From Opisthocomus hoazin (Eukaryota > Chordata > Aves > Opisthocomiformes > Opisthocomidae), in the NCBI RefSeq assembly GCF_030867145.1, contig NC_134418.1, forward strand, positions 57,325,682-57,389,681: a stretch of DNA of 64,000 nt. The letters are read 5' to 3'. The first letter of the stretch is position 1. Each line of letters opens with the position of its first letter. Positions 1-12,900 of this stretch are shown one piece after another. Under the pieces are notes generated by a model that made no database searches, was not told the origin of the DNA, and saw nothing but the letters and a program-made list of their open reading frames with translations. Made by a program: the position numbers and the translations under genes.

Positions 1-815
1 TGGGCACCACTGAAAAGAGTTTGGCCCCATCCTCCTGACACCCACCCTTCAGGTATTTGTAAGCATATATTAGGTCACCTCGCAGCCTTCTCTTCTCCAG
101 GCTGAACAAGCCCAGCTCCCTCAGCCTCTCCTCGTAGGAGAGATGCTCCAGTCCCCTCATCATCCTTGTAGCCCTCTGCTGGACTCTCTCCAGCAGCTCC
201 TCATCTTTCTTGAAGTGGGGAGCCCAGAACTGGACAGAGTACTCTAGATGGGGTCTCACTAGGGCAATGTAGAGGAGAAGGAGAACCTCCCTCGACCTGC
301 TGGCCACACTCCTCCTAATGCACCCCAGGATCCCATTGGCCTTCTTGGCAGCCAGGGCACACTGCTGGCTCATGGTCAACCTGTCGTCCACCAGGACGCC
401 CAGGTCCCTCTCCACAGAGCTGCTCTCCAGCAGGTCCGCCCCAAGCCTGTACTGGTGCATGGGGTTGTTCCTCCCCAGGTGCAGGACCCTGCACTTGCCC
501 TTGTTGAACCTCATCAGGTTCCTCTCTGCCCAGCTCTCCAGCCTATCCAGGTCACGCTGAATGGCAGCACAGCCTTCTGGTGTATCTACCACTCTTCCCA
601 GTTTGGTGTCACCAGCAAACTTGCTGAGGGTACATTCTAACTCTTCATCCAGGTCGTTGATGAAGAAGTTAAACAAGACTGGGCCCAGTACTGACCCCTG
701 GGGGCACCGCTAGTTACCGGCCTCCAACTAGACTCAGCGCCGCTGACGACAACCCTCTGAGTTCTGCCATTCAGCCAGTTCCCAATCCACCTCACTGACC
801 ACATGTTGATGTTTT
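1..815 (-). mobile_element. CR1 LINE fragment (3' part of ORF2), cut by window edge
   Basis: Read on the minus strand this is the C-terminal part of a CR1 reverse-transcriptase ORF. Typical CR1 phrases are visible: a 'DDLDEELE'-type stretch near 640-670, 'AKKANGILG' near 330-360, '[17 protein letters not shown]' near 85-140. Homology stops near 815, inside the RT region, so the copy is 5'-truncated, as most CR1 copies are. Several frameshifts and stops make it non-functional. The 3' end lies left of the window. If GSTCD runs leftward from the CpG island, this copy sits in its first intron. Confidence 0.9.
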
Positions 816-2780
816 CAACATCAACAGAATCATTCTAATACTTTAATTCCGACGAAAACCTCAAAAAGTATTTTTAACAAAACAGGCCTCTAACGACTGC
901 AACTCATTACATATTTATTTCCTTAGAATAGCATAGCAAAGCACTCAGTCTGCATTTATTTATATTGCTTGTTACTGTAGAAACTTCTGTGTCCCCTCAT
1001 CACAACAGTAACCGAACGTCTCATTGACTTTCCTCCCAAAAGCCTCATAAGGTGGAAGTTTCCTGTGTTCCTATTACACGTGTGAGAAAGCTGAAGCACA
1101 AAGAGAATTTTTAGCTCAACATCACACAGGTAGTCTGTCCTAGAGCAACCCTAAAAATCAGACATTTTCCTTCAGTGTTTTGTTGATTGGTTGGTTGTGG
1201 GTATTTCTAAGTCCAGTCTATGAACACAATGTAAAACTACCGTCAGACTGATTTTATTCCCAAGTCAGAGAAACCAAAATAAGTGTGTCCAGTTCTGCCT
1301 ATAAGTGACTTTACCTGTGTTTCCTTGAACTGTTCCGTGTGAGAAGATAAGGCTTTCTGCAACGTCACTTCAACTGAACTGTCTGGTCCTACACTGCCAC
1401 ACCCCATCCCTCTCCCATCTTTTACCTCAGGGAATTTCTCCTAACACCTTGTCTCTAAGCACAGACATTTATAAAGCCTTGTTTCCTATATTCTTTATTT
1501 CTACTATAGTTGGTTTTCCATGCTGTTTTGGCTCTGTAGAGTGCATCTTCCCTGTGGATTCATGCATGGCCTTTCCTTCGAAAGACTTAATAGCCTACCT
1601 GGTTGCCCACCCTCTCTTAAGTATTTTCACATAACTACTACTGTTCCATTAAACATGAGAAATTTATGAATCCCTTGGCAGCTTACTAAGACAAAAGTAG
1701 CCAAAGACATACACAATAAAACAAAACATGGAACACAGAACTAACAAAACCTACAACACATTACACTATTCACTCACAATGTTTTCCCAGCACTTTTCTT
1801 CTTTTTCTCTAATTAGACTCTAAATTCTGTGGGAAGATTTTTTTTTTTAATTCTGTGTTGGCCTTACTTGCAGTAGCCACTATTGAAAAAGGAAAAGGGA
1901 GAAGTAATGAACATCACAGGACGTGCAATGTAACTAAAAGATAAATAATGTTGTTTAGCTTTGGTATAAAAAGCACCTCAGCTATTTGAAAATAATAAAC
2001 ATTAAGCAAGTCTACTTTTCACTAGTTGTACTATGTGTTGCCGTTTTCTCTTTCAACATGCACTAAAGAACAGTCAAATTGTTTCACTGAGCTACTGTGT
2101 TAACAATGTAATAAAGAAAACTGTTGTTTTAAAAACCTGTTTCCCAGGGAAATGAAAAACTAAAAAATTAAAAATAAGTAAGTACATAAACGTCCTCTTC
2201 CTTCCAGTTCCTGAAAATTACCTCATTTATTTGTTGATTATTACACGGTAAAACAGAACTTTTGTTAAATACACACATTAACATTTGAGAATTATCCAAC
2301 ACAGTCTGTCATTTTAAAACACAGTTTAAAATACAGCAAATATTTCACTTAGCGCACAGTACTACTTGTGCTTTGAGGCAGACAGCTCTGGAGGCTGGAG
2401 TTACATTTCTACCCAGACAATCACTTTGCTGCATGACTTTCAGGCCACCTACAGCGCACGCAGACAGGGGCACACAAGCTTTTCACGAAGGGCTTCAAAC
2501 CAGAACTTCAGACAGGTATGGCAATAAAGTAAAAGCTGTGAATGGTTCAAGAAAGTAAGACAGAAGCTACGAAGAGCAGAAGTCAAACTTTAGACCACAT
2601 ATTCAGTTACAGCAGCAAAGACCAGCCCTGAGTTAAAACTGCTTTGCAGACCTACTCCATAAAGCCTCCACCTCAGGCTTCTCTGGGCAGTTTGCCAGCC
2701 CAGCAGAACCGGACCTGCGGGCCCACGCTGCACCCTTTCCTTTCTTTCTCTTTATTTCTCTCGGTGATTTTTCCCCCAAA
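816..2780. other. Non-coding flank, probably GSTCD intron 1
   Basis: AT-rich unique-looking sequence with short ORFs only. No exon with good splice sites and recognisable protein was found. By synteny it is likely the first intron of GSTCD, transcribed leftward, but no GSTCD coding sequence is present here. Confidence 0.4.
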
Positions 2781-3860
2781 AAAGCCGAGCCACAGTCTCC
2801 CAAGTGCCAGAGGAGCGACGCGCAGGCGCAGCGCCCTTCCCGCCACCGGCTGCCAGGGGGTCTCCACCGACAAACGCCTCCTCCGGGGGCTCCCAGCCAA
2901 CCCTCCCCCACAGAGCGGAGAACTAAGGGCAACGGCGAGGGGCAGGCGCGGCCGCTCCCAGCCGCTCCCAGCCCGGGGGCCCGGACGGGGAGCAAGCGGA
3001 AAACCGGGGCTCCCCAGGGCCGCGGAAGGGGGGGCCGACACCTACCGCCCGCCCAGGCCGGCGGGAGACCCCGGGGCCGGTAACGGCCGTGAGACCGGAC
3101 CCGCCGCTCCCCGAGGGCCCCGTCCCCCCGCGCGCGAGGCGTGTGCCAACCGCCGCTTACCCCGCCCCGCCCGCAGCGCTCTGCCGGCCCCGCAAGCGGC
3201 GCTGCCCGGACGCTTCCGCCCCGACTCCGCCCCTTCCTGCGCGCGCCTCTCGCCGGGCCCCGCCCCGGCCCGCGCACCTTCCCCTGCCTACAGCGTGCGG
3301 CGCGCGCCCGGAACGGCTGCCTCCGGGCCCTGGTTGCGCGGGGGGAGCGGCGCGGCGGCGGACCCGGCCCCGGGCCGTGAGCGGCGGCCCTCCCCGTACA
3401 CCCTCCGCTTCCCTTCTCCACGCCGGTAAGAGCGCGGCGGGTGGCCCCGCGGGGGCAGGCGCGACTTCACCAGGAACCGGGAAGAAGGGGCTCTGGAGAA
3501 GGAAGAGGGGAGCCCCGCGGAGGGACGGTCGCTGCCGGTGCCACGGCCTTGAGGACACTGGGCTGGTAGCGGGTGCGGGGGGGGCGGGTCGCAGAGGTTT
3601 GGGGAGGGCCCGGTTTGGGGCTCCGCCGGGGCGGGCTGCGGGCACTGAGCCGTGCGGGGCTGCCCGGCCCGCTCTCGGGCGGGAGGCGCCGGGTCCCGGC
3701 GCTTGGCGTGGGCGGCCGCGGAGCCGGCTGTTGGCGCCGTACCGGGACGGGGAGGCTCGGCTCCTCTGCTGCGGTGGGCACCGGCCCGCGTGTGGGACAG
3801 CAGCTGGGGAGAAACGGACCAGGCGGACAGGAGGTGTGTGCCTAGTCCGGGGCGGATGAC
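2780..3860. promoter_or_regulatory. CpG island, predicted INTS12/GSTCD divergent promoter
   Basis: About 1.1 kb of very high G+C with dense CpG, in sharp contrast to the AT-rich flanks. It contains an NRF1-type site at 2819-2830 (CGCGCAGGCGCA), GC boxes around 3161-3175, 3223-3235 and 3255-3270, and an ETS-type core (GGAAG on the minus strand) near 3212-3218. There is no TATA box, as expected for a housekeeping CpG promoter. A strong plus-strand splice donor lies at 3426 and minus-strand donors at 3160 (GGG|GTAAGC) and 3045 (GCG|GTAGGT), which fits divergent transcription. In human, INTS12 and GSTCD are head to head. Long ORFs here are GC-driven shadows. Exact start sites cannot be read from sequence. 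Confidence 0.75.
3280..3425 (+). other. INTS12: Candidate non-coding first exon of INTS12 (donor at 3426)
   Basis: The consensus donor CCG|GTAAGA at 3425/3426 lies inside the CpG island, and the first coding exon of INTS12 opens with an acceptor only 8 bases before the ATG, so an upstream untranslated exon is required. This is the best plus-strand donor in the island. The start coordinate is a guess; only the donor is supported by the sequence. Confidence 0.4.
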
Positions 3861-6800
3861 TTTCAGCCGCAGTACAAAATATTTTTTGATCAAAAGATGG
3901 AGCCATTTTATTCTCTTAAGCATTTTGTTTTTCAAGAGTGACCTTCGACTGAGAGGCATTTTCTGCGTTTGTAAAGGAAGCGTTAGGGAGAAACTTGCAG
4001 CAAGTATTTTTGAAGCTTCAGGTGGTGGCTTTGGTGTAGCTCATTCAGAAATTAAGTTTTAACTAAAGTTTAGTTCTTCCACCGAGAAATCACCAGGAGG
4101 ATGATATCTAAGGAGTTTGCAAACCTGATACATTTCAGTAGGCACTGAATTCGGGAAAGGTGAAAACAGTAATGGAGATATAATCGATTTATCGGTGGCA
4201 AACCAATGAACAGTGACATCTGTTTAAACAGTGTCTTCAGGTCCGTTTTTTTAGAATTGTGAAGTTTGGTGGTAGCAGGGATTAGCAAATCTCAATTGCA
4301 CAGGTATGATTATCTCATGTGAAAAAATGTTTTTTATAGAACTGATTTTTGTGGCAACACAGCTATTCATGAGAACAAAAATATTTTGTAGGAAAGTAAG
4401 GCAGATATAACAGGAAAAGGGCTTCGTTAGACAAGGAACTCATGACAGAGCTCCAGTGCAAAAAGTACAGGAGGTGGAAGTGGAGATATAGGCTGCAAAG
4501 AGAGAATGTAGAAATATGCCCAGGCATGTGGGGATGGTGTTAGGAAAGCCAAAGCTGAGCTAGATTTGGAACTAGCAGGCGATGTCAACAGAATGAGATT
4601 TTGTTAATCAGGAAAAGGACTCACAAGGAAAATACGGTGCTGCTGCTGAGCGGGACAAGTGTTTTAGGGACAACGGACACAAATAAGTGTGAGATAGTTG
4701 ATGCCTTCTTTGCCTCAGACTTCACCAATAAGGTCTCCCAGCCCTTTTGCCACAAGGTAGGGTTCAAGAAGTGGAGGGACTACAAGTTGGGGAAGAGGAT
4801 TGAAACAGGGACTGTTTACCGGACAAGTCCATGGGCCCAGGTGGACTGCATTCAAGGGTGCTGAGAGCTGACAGTGTCTTCATGAAGCTACTTTCTGCCA
4901 TCTTTGAAAGGCCATGAGACTGGGGGAGATCCCCAAAGAGGCTGGAGAGAGACAGATCTTGCATTCATCTTCAAAACCGGCAAGAAGGACAATCCAGAGC
5001 ACTACAGGCTGGTCAGCCTCACTCCTTCCACCTATGGAAAGATCATGGAGGAAGCCATATGTGGGCATGAGAAAGAGGAGATAGTGACTGGGCATAGCCA
5101 GCTTGGGATCTACCAAGGATAAATCATGCCTGACCAACTGGCTTGTCTTCTGTGACAAAAGAACTAGATGTGAAGATGAAGGGGGAGTGTTGGATCTCAT
5201 CTACCATGGGCTTAGGGGAACCTAATGGAAGCCTTTATATACCTAAGAGGAGATTATTGAGAAGATAGAACCAGTCTTTCTACTGAGGTGCACTGCAGGG
5301 GAACGAGAGACAGCACAAGTTGGAACTTCCAATTCGAAGTGAGAAATTGAGGACAGTTAGGCATTGGGAGAGGTTGCCCAGAAGGTTTGGCACATTCCTG
5401 TCTTTAGATGTTTTCAAGATCCAGCTGGACAAAGTCCTGGGCGAGCTGATCTGAATTCAGTGTTGACTGTGCTTCGAGCAGGAGGTTGCACAGGATGGGG
5501 GTCCCTTCCAAACAGAATGATTCTGTGGTTCTTAAATAATGTACTGTTTGTGACAAGTAGAAAACGGCAAATATAAGGCTACAGTGTAATCTTAGAAATT
5601 TTGGGTAAGCAGGTTACTGTGACATTAATTGAAATATTAATTTTAAAGTACAGTGTAAAATACGCTGTAGAATAGAATGTAAAATGAAGGATACCAGTAC
5701 TAGTAACTCCATAGCAGAAGGTTTTACTCCAGTCTTCTAAAATTCTTTGGATAAGATGTCCAATAATTAAGAACCAATTAGTACAATTGTCCTGATTAAT
5801 ACAGTTGTCTGGACTACTAAAGTGTGTGAATTTTTAAATAATCCCTCATGGGAGATAACTGAGAAATTATGTTGTCATGAGTCAAGTCGTGATTAAAATA
5901 CTAAAACAAAAACTGCAAATAGAAGTTCAGTTTTTCCTGCTTTTAAGAATTTCCTTGATCTACTTTATTAAGACTTACATTAAATCTGAACGTGATCTGG
6001 AAAAGGCATTATTGGTGAATAAGCAAAATCTGTCGCTGTCACAGTTATTAGATTAGCCAGGAAGAGAGAAAATACCAAGAAACAGAAGCATCCAAAGGGG
6101 GGGGGAACCACCCATGAATTGATATTATGGTGGTAAGTGAAATTGATTATTGATGAACACAGTGCAGTGCATTGGAAGGAATTTTGTGCTATTGATTCAC
6201 GTTTCTGGGTTTTAAGTTGACTGCTACAGATGCTGAAGGTAGCTACAAAGGATATGTGAGTGAAAATCTTTTTAATTATCAGCGTCAGTGAAAAATAAAA
6301 GTATTGCTGAGTTTATAAAGAATGGGTTTGATAATAGCATTGCAATATAAATTGAAGGTGTGCACTTTCTTGGGAAAATATCTTCAATTGTACACCTGTC
6401 TCAGAAGATAATAGAAATAGGAGTTCAGAAACAGATGGATGAATATATCTTAAAATGCAAATAAATCTACGTACATTAGCTGAAAGTTATGATGAACAAG
6501 ATAATACATGTGTAGGCATGCAAAATAATAGCCGGCAAATAAGTGAAAAGTGTTCCTACACCCAGGAAATCTAATAAGGCTATTAAATTGGAAGGCCACA
6601 TATTCTGTCTAGTGCTCAATTAAGCTTGTATGCATTTGGCAGAAGACAACAGTATTCTCAAGAAATGAGAAACTCAAAAAATTCTTAGGTGTTCTAAGAA
6701 GAACAGCCCACTAATAAACATTTTTTTCCCACAGGGTTTTAAACCAGAGTAGTCCGCGTTCGGAGGTTACTCCATGATTGTCCATTTTAGGATTTTTAAT

Positions 6801-9800
6801 ATTACCACAGACAGTTCAGAGAGTTTTGTTACCTTATGTTTGGTCTTGTCTATCCATCATCAAACAGTTCTTATACAACAGTGAAGAAGTGTCAAACGGA
6901 GACCTAAGCTGAGAAAGGCGCTTTTAGGGCTAGGCTAATGGGTTAATGCTTAGTTGCAAGAAGGTGCGCTTGAGTTCCTGCCCCTGCTCCACGAGTTGCC
7001 TGCATGTTCCCTTCAGTTATTACTTTGTGCAAAACCAGTTGTGCTCTGGGTTCAAGGATTATAACATAGCCCTCTAATCTCACACCTGCATTATCAAGCT
7101 GCTGCACAAAAGACAGTCTCATACTCACTTTTTTCCCTATTTCTTTTTCCTAAACAACATTTGGATTATTTTCTGTATAAAGATTCTGCTCCAACAAGAA
7201 AGTCAAGGAGTGCGCTCGTGTGGAATAAGCTGTGTCATCATTGTTTAAACACACTGTACTTAGTCTTGCTCCAAGACTATCAAATTGCTGTATGCTGACT
7301 TCACCACCAGAGGAGCAGTTTACGAATGAAAACATGAATGAATGTAGTTGGATGTTAGGTTTAGAAGTATCAAACCACTGTTCTGATCTCTAAATGTCCA
7401 GACAAGACCACTACCAAAAGCAATATTTTGCCTTTTGGACCAGGCCACTAACTGGTATTAGCCTGTTTGACTGTTGTGTTATTGTGGTCCAGTAAGGAGA
7501 GCATACTGACCAATTTACTTTCTTTGGACGGTGCTATTTTTAAGATAGCTATAGATGTGTTCACGTTTCTTACCTTCTTTAACTTAGAAATAGATTTTTT
7601 TTTTTACTTGAAAATATATGCCTAAAATGAGTATACTTGAACTGTTTAATAAGCCCAGTTCCCTCCCTTTTCATGAGCAATTTCTTGTGATACGTTAGTT
7701 ATAACTGCAGTAGCCTATGACATTGTAATTTACCCTTGAGATCAGAGAAAGAATTGTTGCAATTTCATATGCAAATAAAAGAACAAATACAGAGAACCCT
7801 TTTGAAATCTGGATTTTAACGGTTCCTTTACAATAGATGTCTTTAAAAAACTAGAGCTAGAAAGAAGTCTGGGAAGTGTTACCTTCAGAAAGATGAAAAT
7901 GGAATTGGTGTGCTTACACTTGTTCTCTAAATGCTACAGGCATCTTGAAGTGGCTGCTAATGACTATTGAGGCTACCTGTTCCTTACATACACAAACATA
8001 TTCCTAGAAGAAGCCTCAAAAAAGAATTTAAGGGATTTTTTTTCAATTTCAAATTTCTAAAAGTAGTGTTTTAATTCTACAGTTTTTGTTCAACAGAAGG
8101 TTTAGCAGAGTCCTAATCTAGGATTATATGGTGCTGAAACTTGGAAGGCATATTCACAGAACATGGAAGAGAGAACCTACCCACAGAACTCAGGAGCAGC
8201 CTGAAAATTTATCAGAGTTAGATGCATAAAAAAAGGGGGTACGTGCTTTGCACATGCATTGAATTCACTTTTTGTAAACATCAGAGAGAAACTGAATTGT
8301 CTGGATGGGGCTTGCACCGCAGTCTGCTTGATCAGTGAAAAAGCAGAGTAATAAGTGTGTAGTACTTACTAGCAGAAGTTCTGTGGCCACCAGAAAATGA
8401 TTTGACAAGTAGCAAAGATTAAGGAAGAGAGAAGGGGCTCTTGAAGAGAGTTCTTAACTCTCTGTTGGGTCCATTGATAAAATCCCTATGAAGTTTACTG
8501 TGTTTCGAACTCCTTGATGATCTCAGTCAAGCGGTTCTCTGGTGTCTCGTGAAAGCTCAGCATGAGGTAAAGGTTCTTGGAGACTTCTAGGCAAGTGTTG
8601 AGGGAGCAGGCTGCCACTGCTCATGTTTTGGCCAGAGAGGTAAAAGTTCACTGCCTTGAATATCAAAAGGAATTCATCAGACAAAACCTTGGAAGCTCCA
8701 TCTGAAAAAGCTGTCCAGGCAGTGCTTTTGAGCAGAACTGATGAAAGACTGTTCAAGAATGTCTTGTAAATTACTGTATTAAAAAAAAAAAAAAAGAACT
8801 CCTGATGTGTTTCAAATGAGATTTGAAGGGATTATTAACAATACCACTTCTCATCCATTTTGTGGAAAAGAGCAGGAAATTTCCCTTCCCATGTTATTTC
8901 TTAAATTATTAATTGTTAATCACTGATTAAGTTAGAGAGCTATCGATCTTTGTAGGGACAATTTCTGATGTAAATGCAGTTCCTTAGAGCTTCTGTTAAA
9001 GAAATTAACAGAGAAGCTTCCAGGGTGCAGGAATACATTGCTATGAAGCAAAAATTTTTTTAAATTCATTCTAAATGTTTCATCACTTTATTCCATTTAC
9101 ATTGACACTGTGGCATCTTAGAGCTCTGGATAGTCATTATTTGACATGAAAACCTAGGCTATCACAAGGGGATTTGGATAAATCACAGTCTGAGTTACAA
9201 ATTTTCTCCCTGTTTCAGCTAAATTTAAAAATGGACAATGTATTTTTTCAAATTTTTAATATGTATATATAAAATCATATGCTCACTGGTTTATATCTCT
9301 TATATTGTGTGTTGAAATGAGCTGTTCTTTTCAGAAGTTTCAAAAGTTTATTTTTCTATAAGTAAGAAGTTTGTTATTCTTAAATGAGTAATGAGATCGA
9401 AATCAGTGTATGTGCAAATAATGTTAAGGAGAAGGGTAGTTACACTTATTTTGCATACTTTGTAATATTCTGTATGTATGGAATATCAAGAATGTGGAAT
9501 ATTTGTTCTGTTAATGTAAGTATGATGAGTTTGATTTCTGAACATCAGATATGCCAAAGAACAAATTTGACAGCATTTCAGATGTAAAGCCAAATTCAAG
9601 TGCTGCAGCTCTGAGGTTCACAATCAGTCATCTTCTAATGATGATAATTAATTCACATATCATCTTTGCTGTGATTTAACATAATTTCATTTTATATAAA
9701 AAAAAAATCTTCTGTGAGATAGTTAACCACGTACTGTTTGAGTTATCCTCCATCTAAATAAAGTTGTCACTGTTTTTCTTGTCTTTTTTTTTCCTTCATC

Positions 9801-9805
9801 CAAAG
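3426..9805 (+). other. INTS12: INTS12 intron 1 (5' UTR intron)
   Basis: 6.4 kb between the candidate donor at 3426 and the acceptor AG at 9804-9805, which follows a T-rich tract. It contains a degenerate CR1 (about 4440-5535). The rest (5540-9770) is AT-rich with only short ORFs, in which I see nothing else. Confidence 0.5.
4440..5535 (+). mobile_element. Old CR1 LINE copy with internal deletion
   Basis: Plus-strand CR1 remnant. The ORF2 phrases 'VDAFFASDFTNKV' (near 4700) and 'KKDNPEHYRLVSL' (near 4980) belong to the endonuclease-RT linker and early RT. From about 5200 the sequence jumps to the 3' end ('RLPREVV'-like region, then the 3' UTR ending in a GATTCTGTGGTTCT tail near 5525). The central RT palm is missing. 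It is strongly diverged with many stops, so it is an old insertion. Confidence 0.8.
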
Positions 9806-9813
9806 ACATCGCT

Positions 9814-9969
9814 ATGGCTGCTACAGTGAACCTGGAGCTTGATCCCATTTTTCTGAAAGCCCTGGGCTTCTTGCATTCGAAGAGTAAGGACTCTGCTGAA
9901 AAGCTGAAAGCGCTGCTTGATGAGTCTTTGGCCAGAGGAACTGACTCAAGCTATCGTCCATCTCAGAAG
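9814..9969 (+). CDS. INTS12: INTS12 coding exon 1
   Basis: Encodes residues 1-52, starting [13 protein letters not shown]. The exon begins at 9806 after a T-rich tract and CAAAG, leaving 8 nt of 5' UTR before the ATG. The donor is AAG|GTATTG at 9969/9970, phase 0. It carries the hydrophobic/helical microdomain conserved in INTS12 orthologues. Confidence 0.96.
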
Positions 9970-12900
9970 GTATTGGGATTTGAGAGCATTGGTCATTTTT
10001 GTGTGCCTTTTTAAAGCTCCTGCTTTTCCTGGTTTGTCTTTTATAGCTGAAAAGTTAAAAGAGAATCAGAAATAGAGGGGAAATAAAAAGCAATTATGGA
10101 ATGTTCGCATTCATCATTCCCCTTTTATGCAACATAATCTGTTTGATTAATTGAAGTTAATGGGCGACAAAAAAAATCTCTTTAGCTTGTTAGTATACCA
10201 ACACCTGTAAAAGAGATATTCAATACTATATTGCAAGCGTCATGACTTTGTAATAGTAGTTTTTGTATTCACTTTTATATTGGATTTGGCATTTTTGTTC
10301 ATAAGCTATCCTACACTCTGTCTAAGGTGAACTCAAAATTATGTATTTCTTCAGTTACAATCAGTGCTAAAACGTCTTAAAAATGCAGATTTTTTTGCCA
10401 CAGATAAATATGAAACAAAGCAAGCTATTTACTGATAAAGCTGGATCTCTTTCCTTGAAATTCTGCTGATAAAGTCATAGGAGAATGAAAAACACCGAAT
10501 TGTTCAAAGCAGAAATAATGTGCAGGCTGAAACTATTGCCATCCAATGGACAAACATTATTTTTCATCTCCTGAAAATCACTAAACGCCTGCTAGAGAGA
10601 ATATTTGAATCTAAGATTAGTGTATTGAAATAACCAAGCGGGGACATCCTCATATTGCTATGTATTGCCATATGGATAATGAGGTAGTGTTCTCCCCCAG
10701 GATACCTAGAAGTCAGCCTGGTGTGTTCTAATGATGGTCTGTATGCTGATGCATTAGTAATACTTCATTTCTGTGTGTATGTGGTTCCGAATAACTAAAA
10801 GGCACTATTACTGCTATACCATACATGGTGCTTGTGCTGTGTGGTCTAACTCCTTTCTATTCAAATTGTTAATTCCCTGAAACCTAAGCTGCAGTTCCCT
10901 CTAATACAGGTCTCAAAACTCTCAGGAGCCCTCTATGTCGGAGCTCAAAGAAGCATTGATCTGTGGTTTAAAGAGGAAGCAGGGAGCTGAATAATAGTGC
11001 AAGGAGGCTTGGAAAGCCAATTCTAATAACAGCTTGGCTGGGAGTCACCTGCTTTCAGGTGAGGCTGAGGCTCAGGCCAGAGGAAGAAATCTTTTGTTCT
11101 CCTCTTTTCAATGTGTCTCCAGTGTCAGCTGGACTGCAAAGCTCAGAAATGGAAAAAAGTACAGAAATTCCTTTCCTTGTGTTCTCGGGCTGCAGGATTA
11201 ATTTGTGGTTGACCATGAAATCCAAGAACAGAGTAAGGAGCACAGGATTACCACAGTAGGGTAGATGAGGAAATCCATTTCTAACTCTGGATGCAACATG
11301 AAGTCAGCAGGCCGGGGGTGGGCTAAAGCTCAGGACCTGTCCCAGTATACAGCAGTGAATTACTCCCTTCTTGCCAGGCTAGAGGGTGGTACCTTGCTGA
11401 TGCACATTGCTGTGATTAAGCACTCATATACAGACTCACTTGCTTATTAGCCATTGCTGACACTAATGCATCATTAATAAGAACTATTGGTTTCTGTCGG
11501 GATCTAAATTTGTTAACCTGATAGGTGAATATGGACTGAGATTAAGCAGAGGTCAATAATTTTCTCTGTAAGGGAATGAAATAATGATATCTGGTGACAT
11601 CTGATGTCAACTTGTGTTTTCAGCTTATATTGAATTTTGTCCTCAGAACTATCTGAAAATTTGTGCTCATAATCTCTTTGAATTTTAAAAGCAGAAAAGT
11701 TTTCCTTTTTAATCAATGTTCCAAAGAGGATCTGTCTTTGGAAAAGGAGCATCTTTTCCTCTGGAAGGTGAGTGATAAGGGGAAGTTTTAATAATTGACT
11801 GCTGCTTAAATGCACTAATTTGTCAATGCAATATGAAAATACTTAAGAAATGGTGTTTTAAAAAAAAAGAAGTGTATATATGCATGATCAGTATTGGATG
11901 ACATGGTTTGCCTATCCTGTTAGTTAACTAATTGCAAACTAGGAAATAACTCAAGTGTAAGTTTTGCCTACAATTTTTGTTTCTGTTTTTAGGAAGTAGA
12001 GCAACCAAAAGTGTCTGTTACAAAACCTATTTCCAGTAAGCAAGAGCCTAAAGTTTCTTCTAGTTTGCCTTCTGGCAACAACAATGGCAAGCCCACTACC
12101 TCAGAAAAGGTGAAAAAAGAAACAGAAAAGAGATCTACTGATAAAGTAAGCAATTTTTGTTCTCTAGTGAAAGAACTTGGTTAATAAACTTCAAGATGTT
12201 TTAGACAAAAGCTCTCCTTTTTAACCTGTGTAAGTCAACTCCTCTAGTTGTGCATAGCCTGAGAGCTGCATAATCCAATCATGTTGCCGTTTAGGCAATC
12301 CGACAAAAGTCTTGTTGTAATTATTCTGTGAATGTTTTCCCTGCTCATTGCAGGGGGTTTGGACTAGATGACCTTTAAAGGTCCCTTCCAGCCCAAACTG
12401 TTCTGTGTTTCTATATTTTAGTTATCCTGATAGTAAGAGGTTACTAAAATGTAGCAAGATGAGATGTGGGATTCCCAAAGCTTTTTCAAGGATTTTGAGG
12501 TGAAGTACGATAAGTGGACTTGAGCTTCTAGTTCATAAATATTTTTAAGAAAATATCTATCTAAGGAAAATACGTTCTGCTTATGCTGTGTAAATACACC
12601 TTCTTATACTGCTAACCTAATTGTTCCGGTCATTTTTCTCATTTTCATAATATCCATTAGCTTTTGGCATTTTCGCGTTCTCTCTGTGTGTGTAACAGAT
12701 AAAAGGGGATACCGCTGAAGGAGCTGACACACCAAAGAAGCCCAGACTAGAGAAGCAAGAGGCTCGTTCCTCTCCTATTACGGTTCAGACGAGCAAGGAT
12801 TTATCCATGCCCGATTTATCTAGCTTTGAGGAAACCAGTGCTGATGACTTTGCTATGGAAATGGGATTAGCCTGTGTTGTTTGCAGGTAAGTCAAGATTG

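Noticed and set aside
2633-3959. Several overlapping 100-260 codon ORFs on both strands
   Set aside because: They arise from stop-poor GC-rich CpG-island sequence, overlap in all frames and have Pro/Arg/Ala-rich content without domains.
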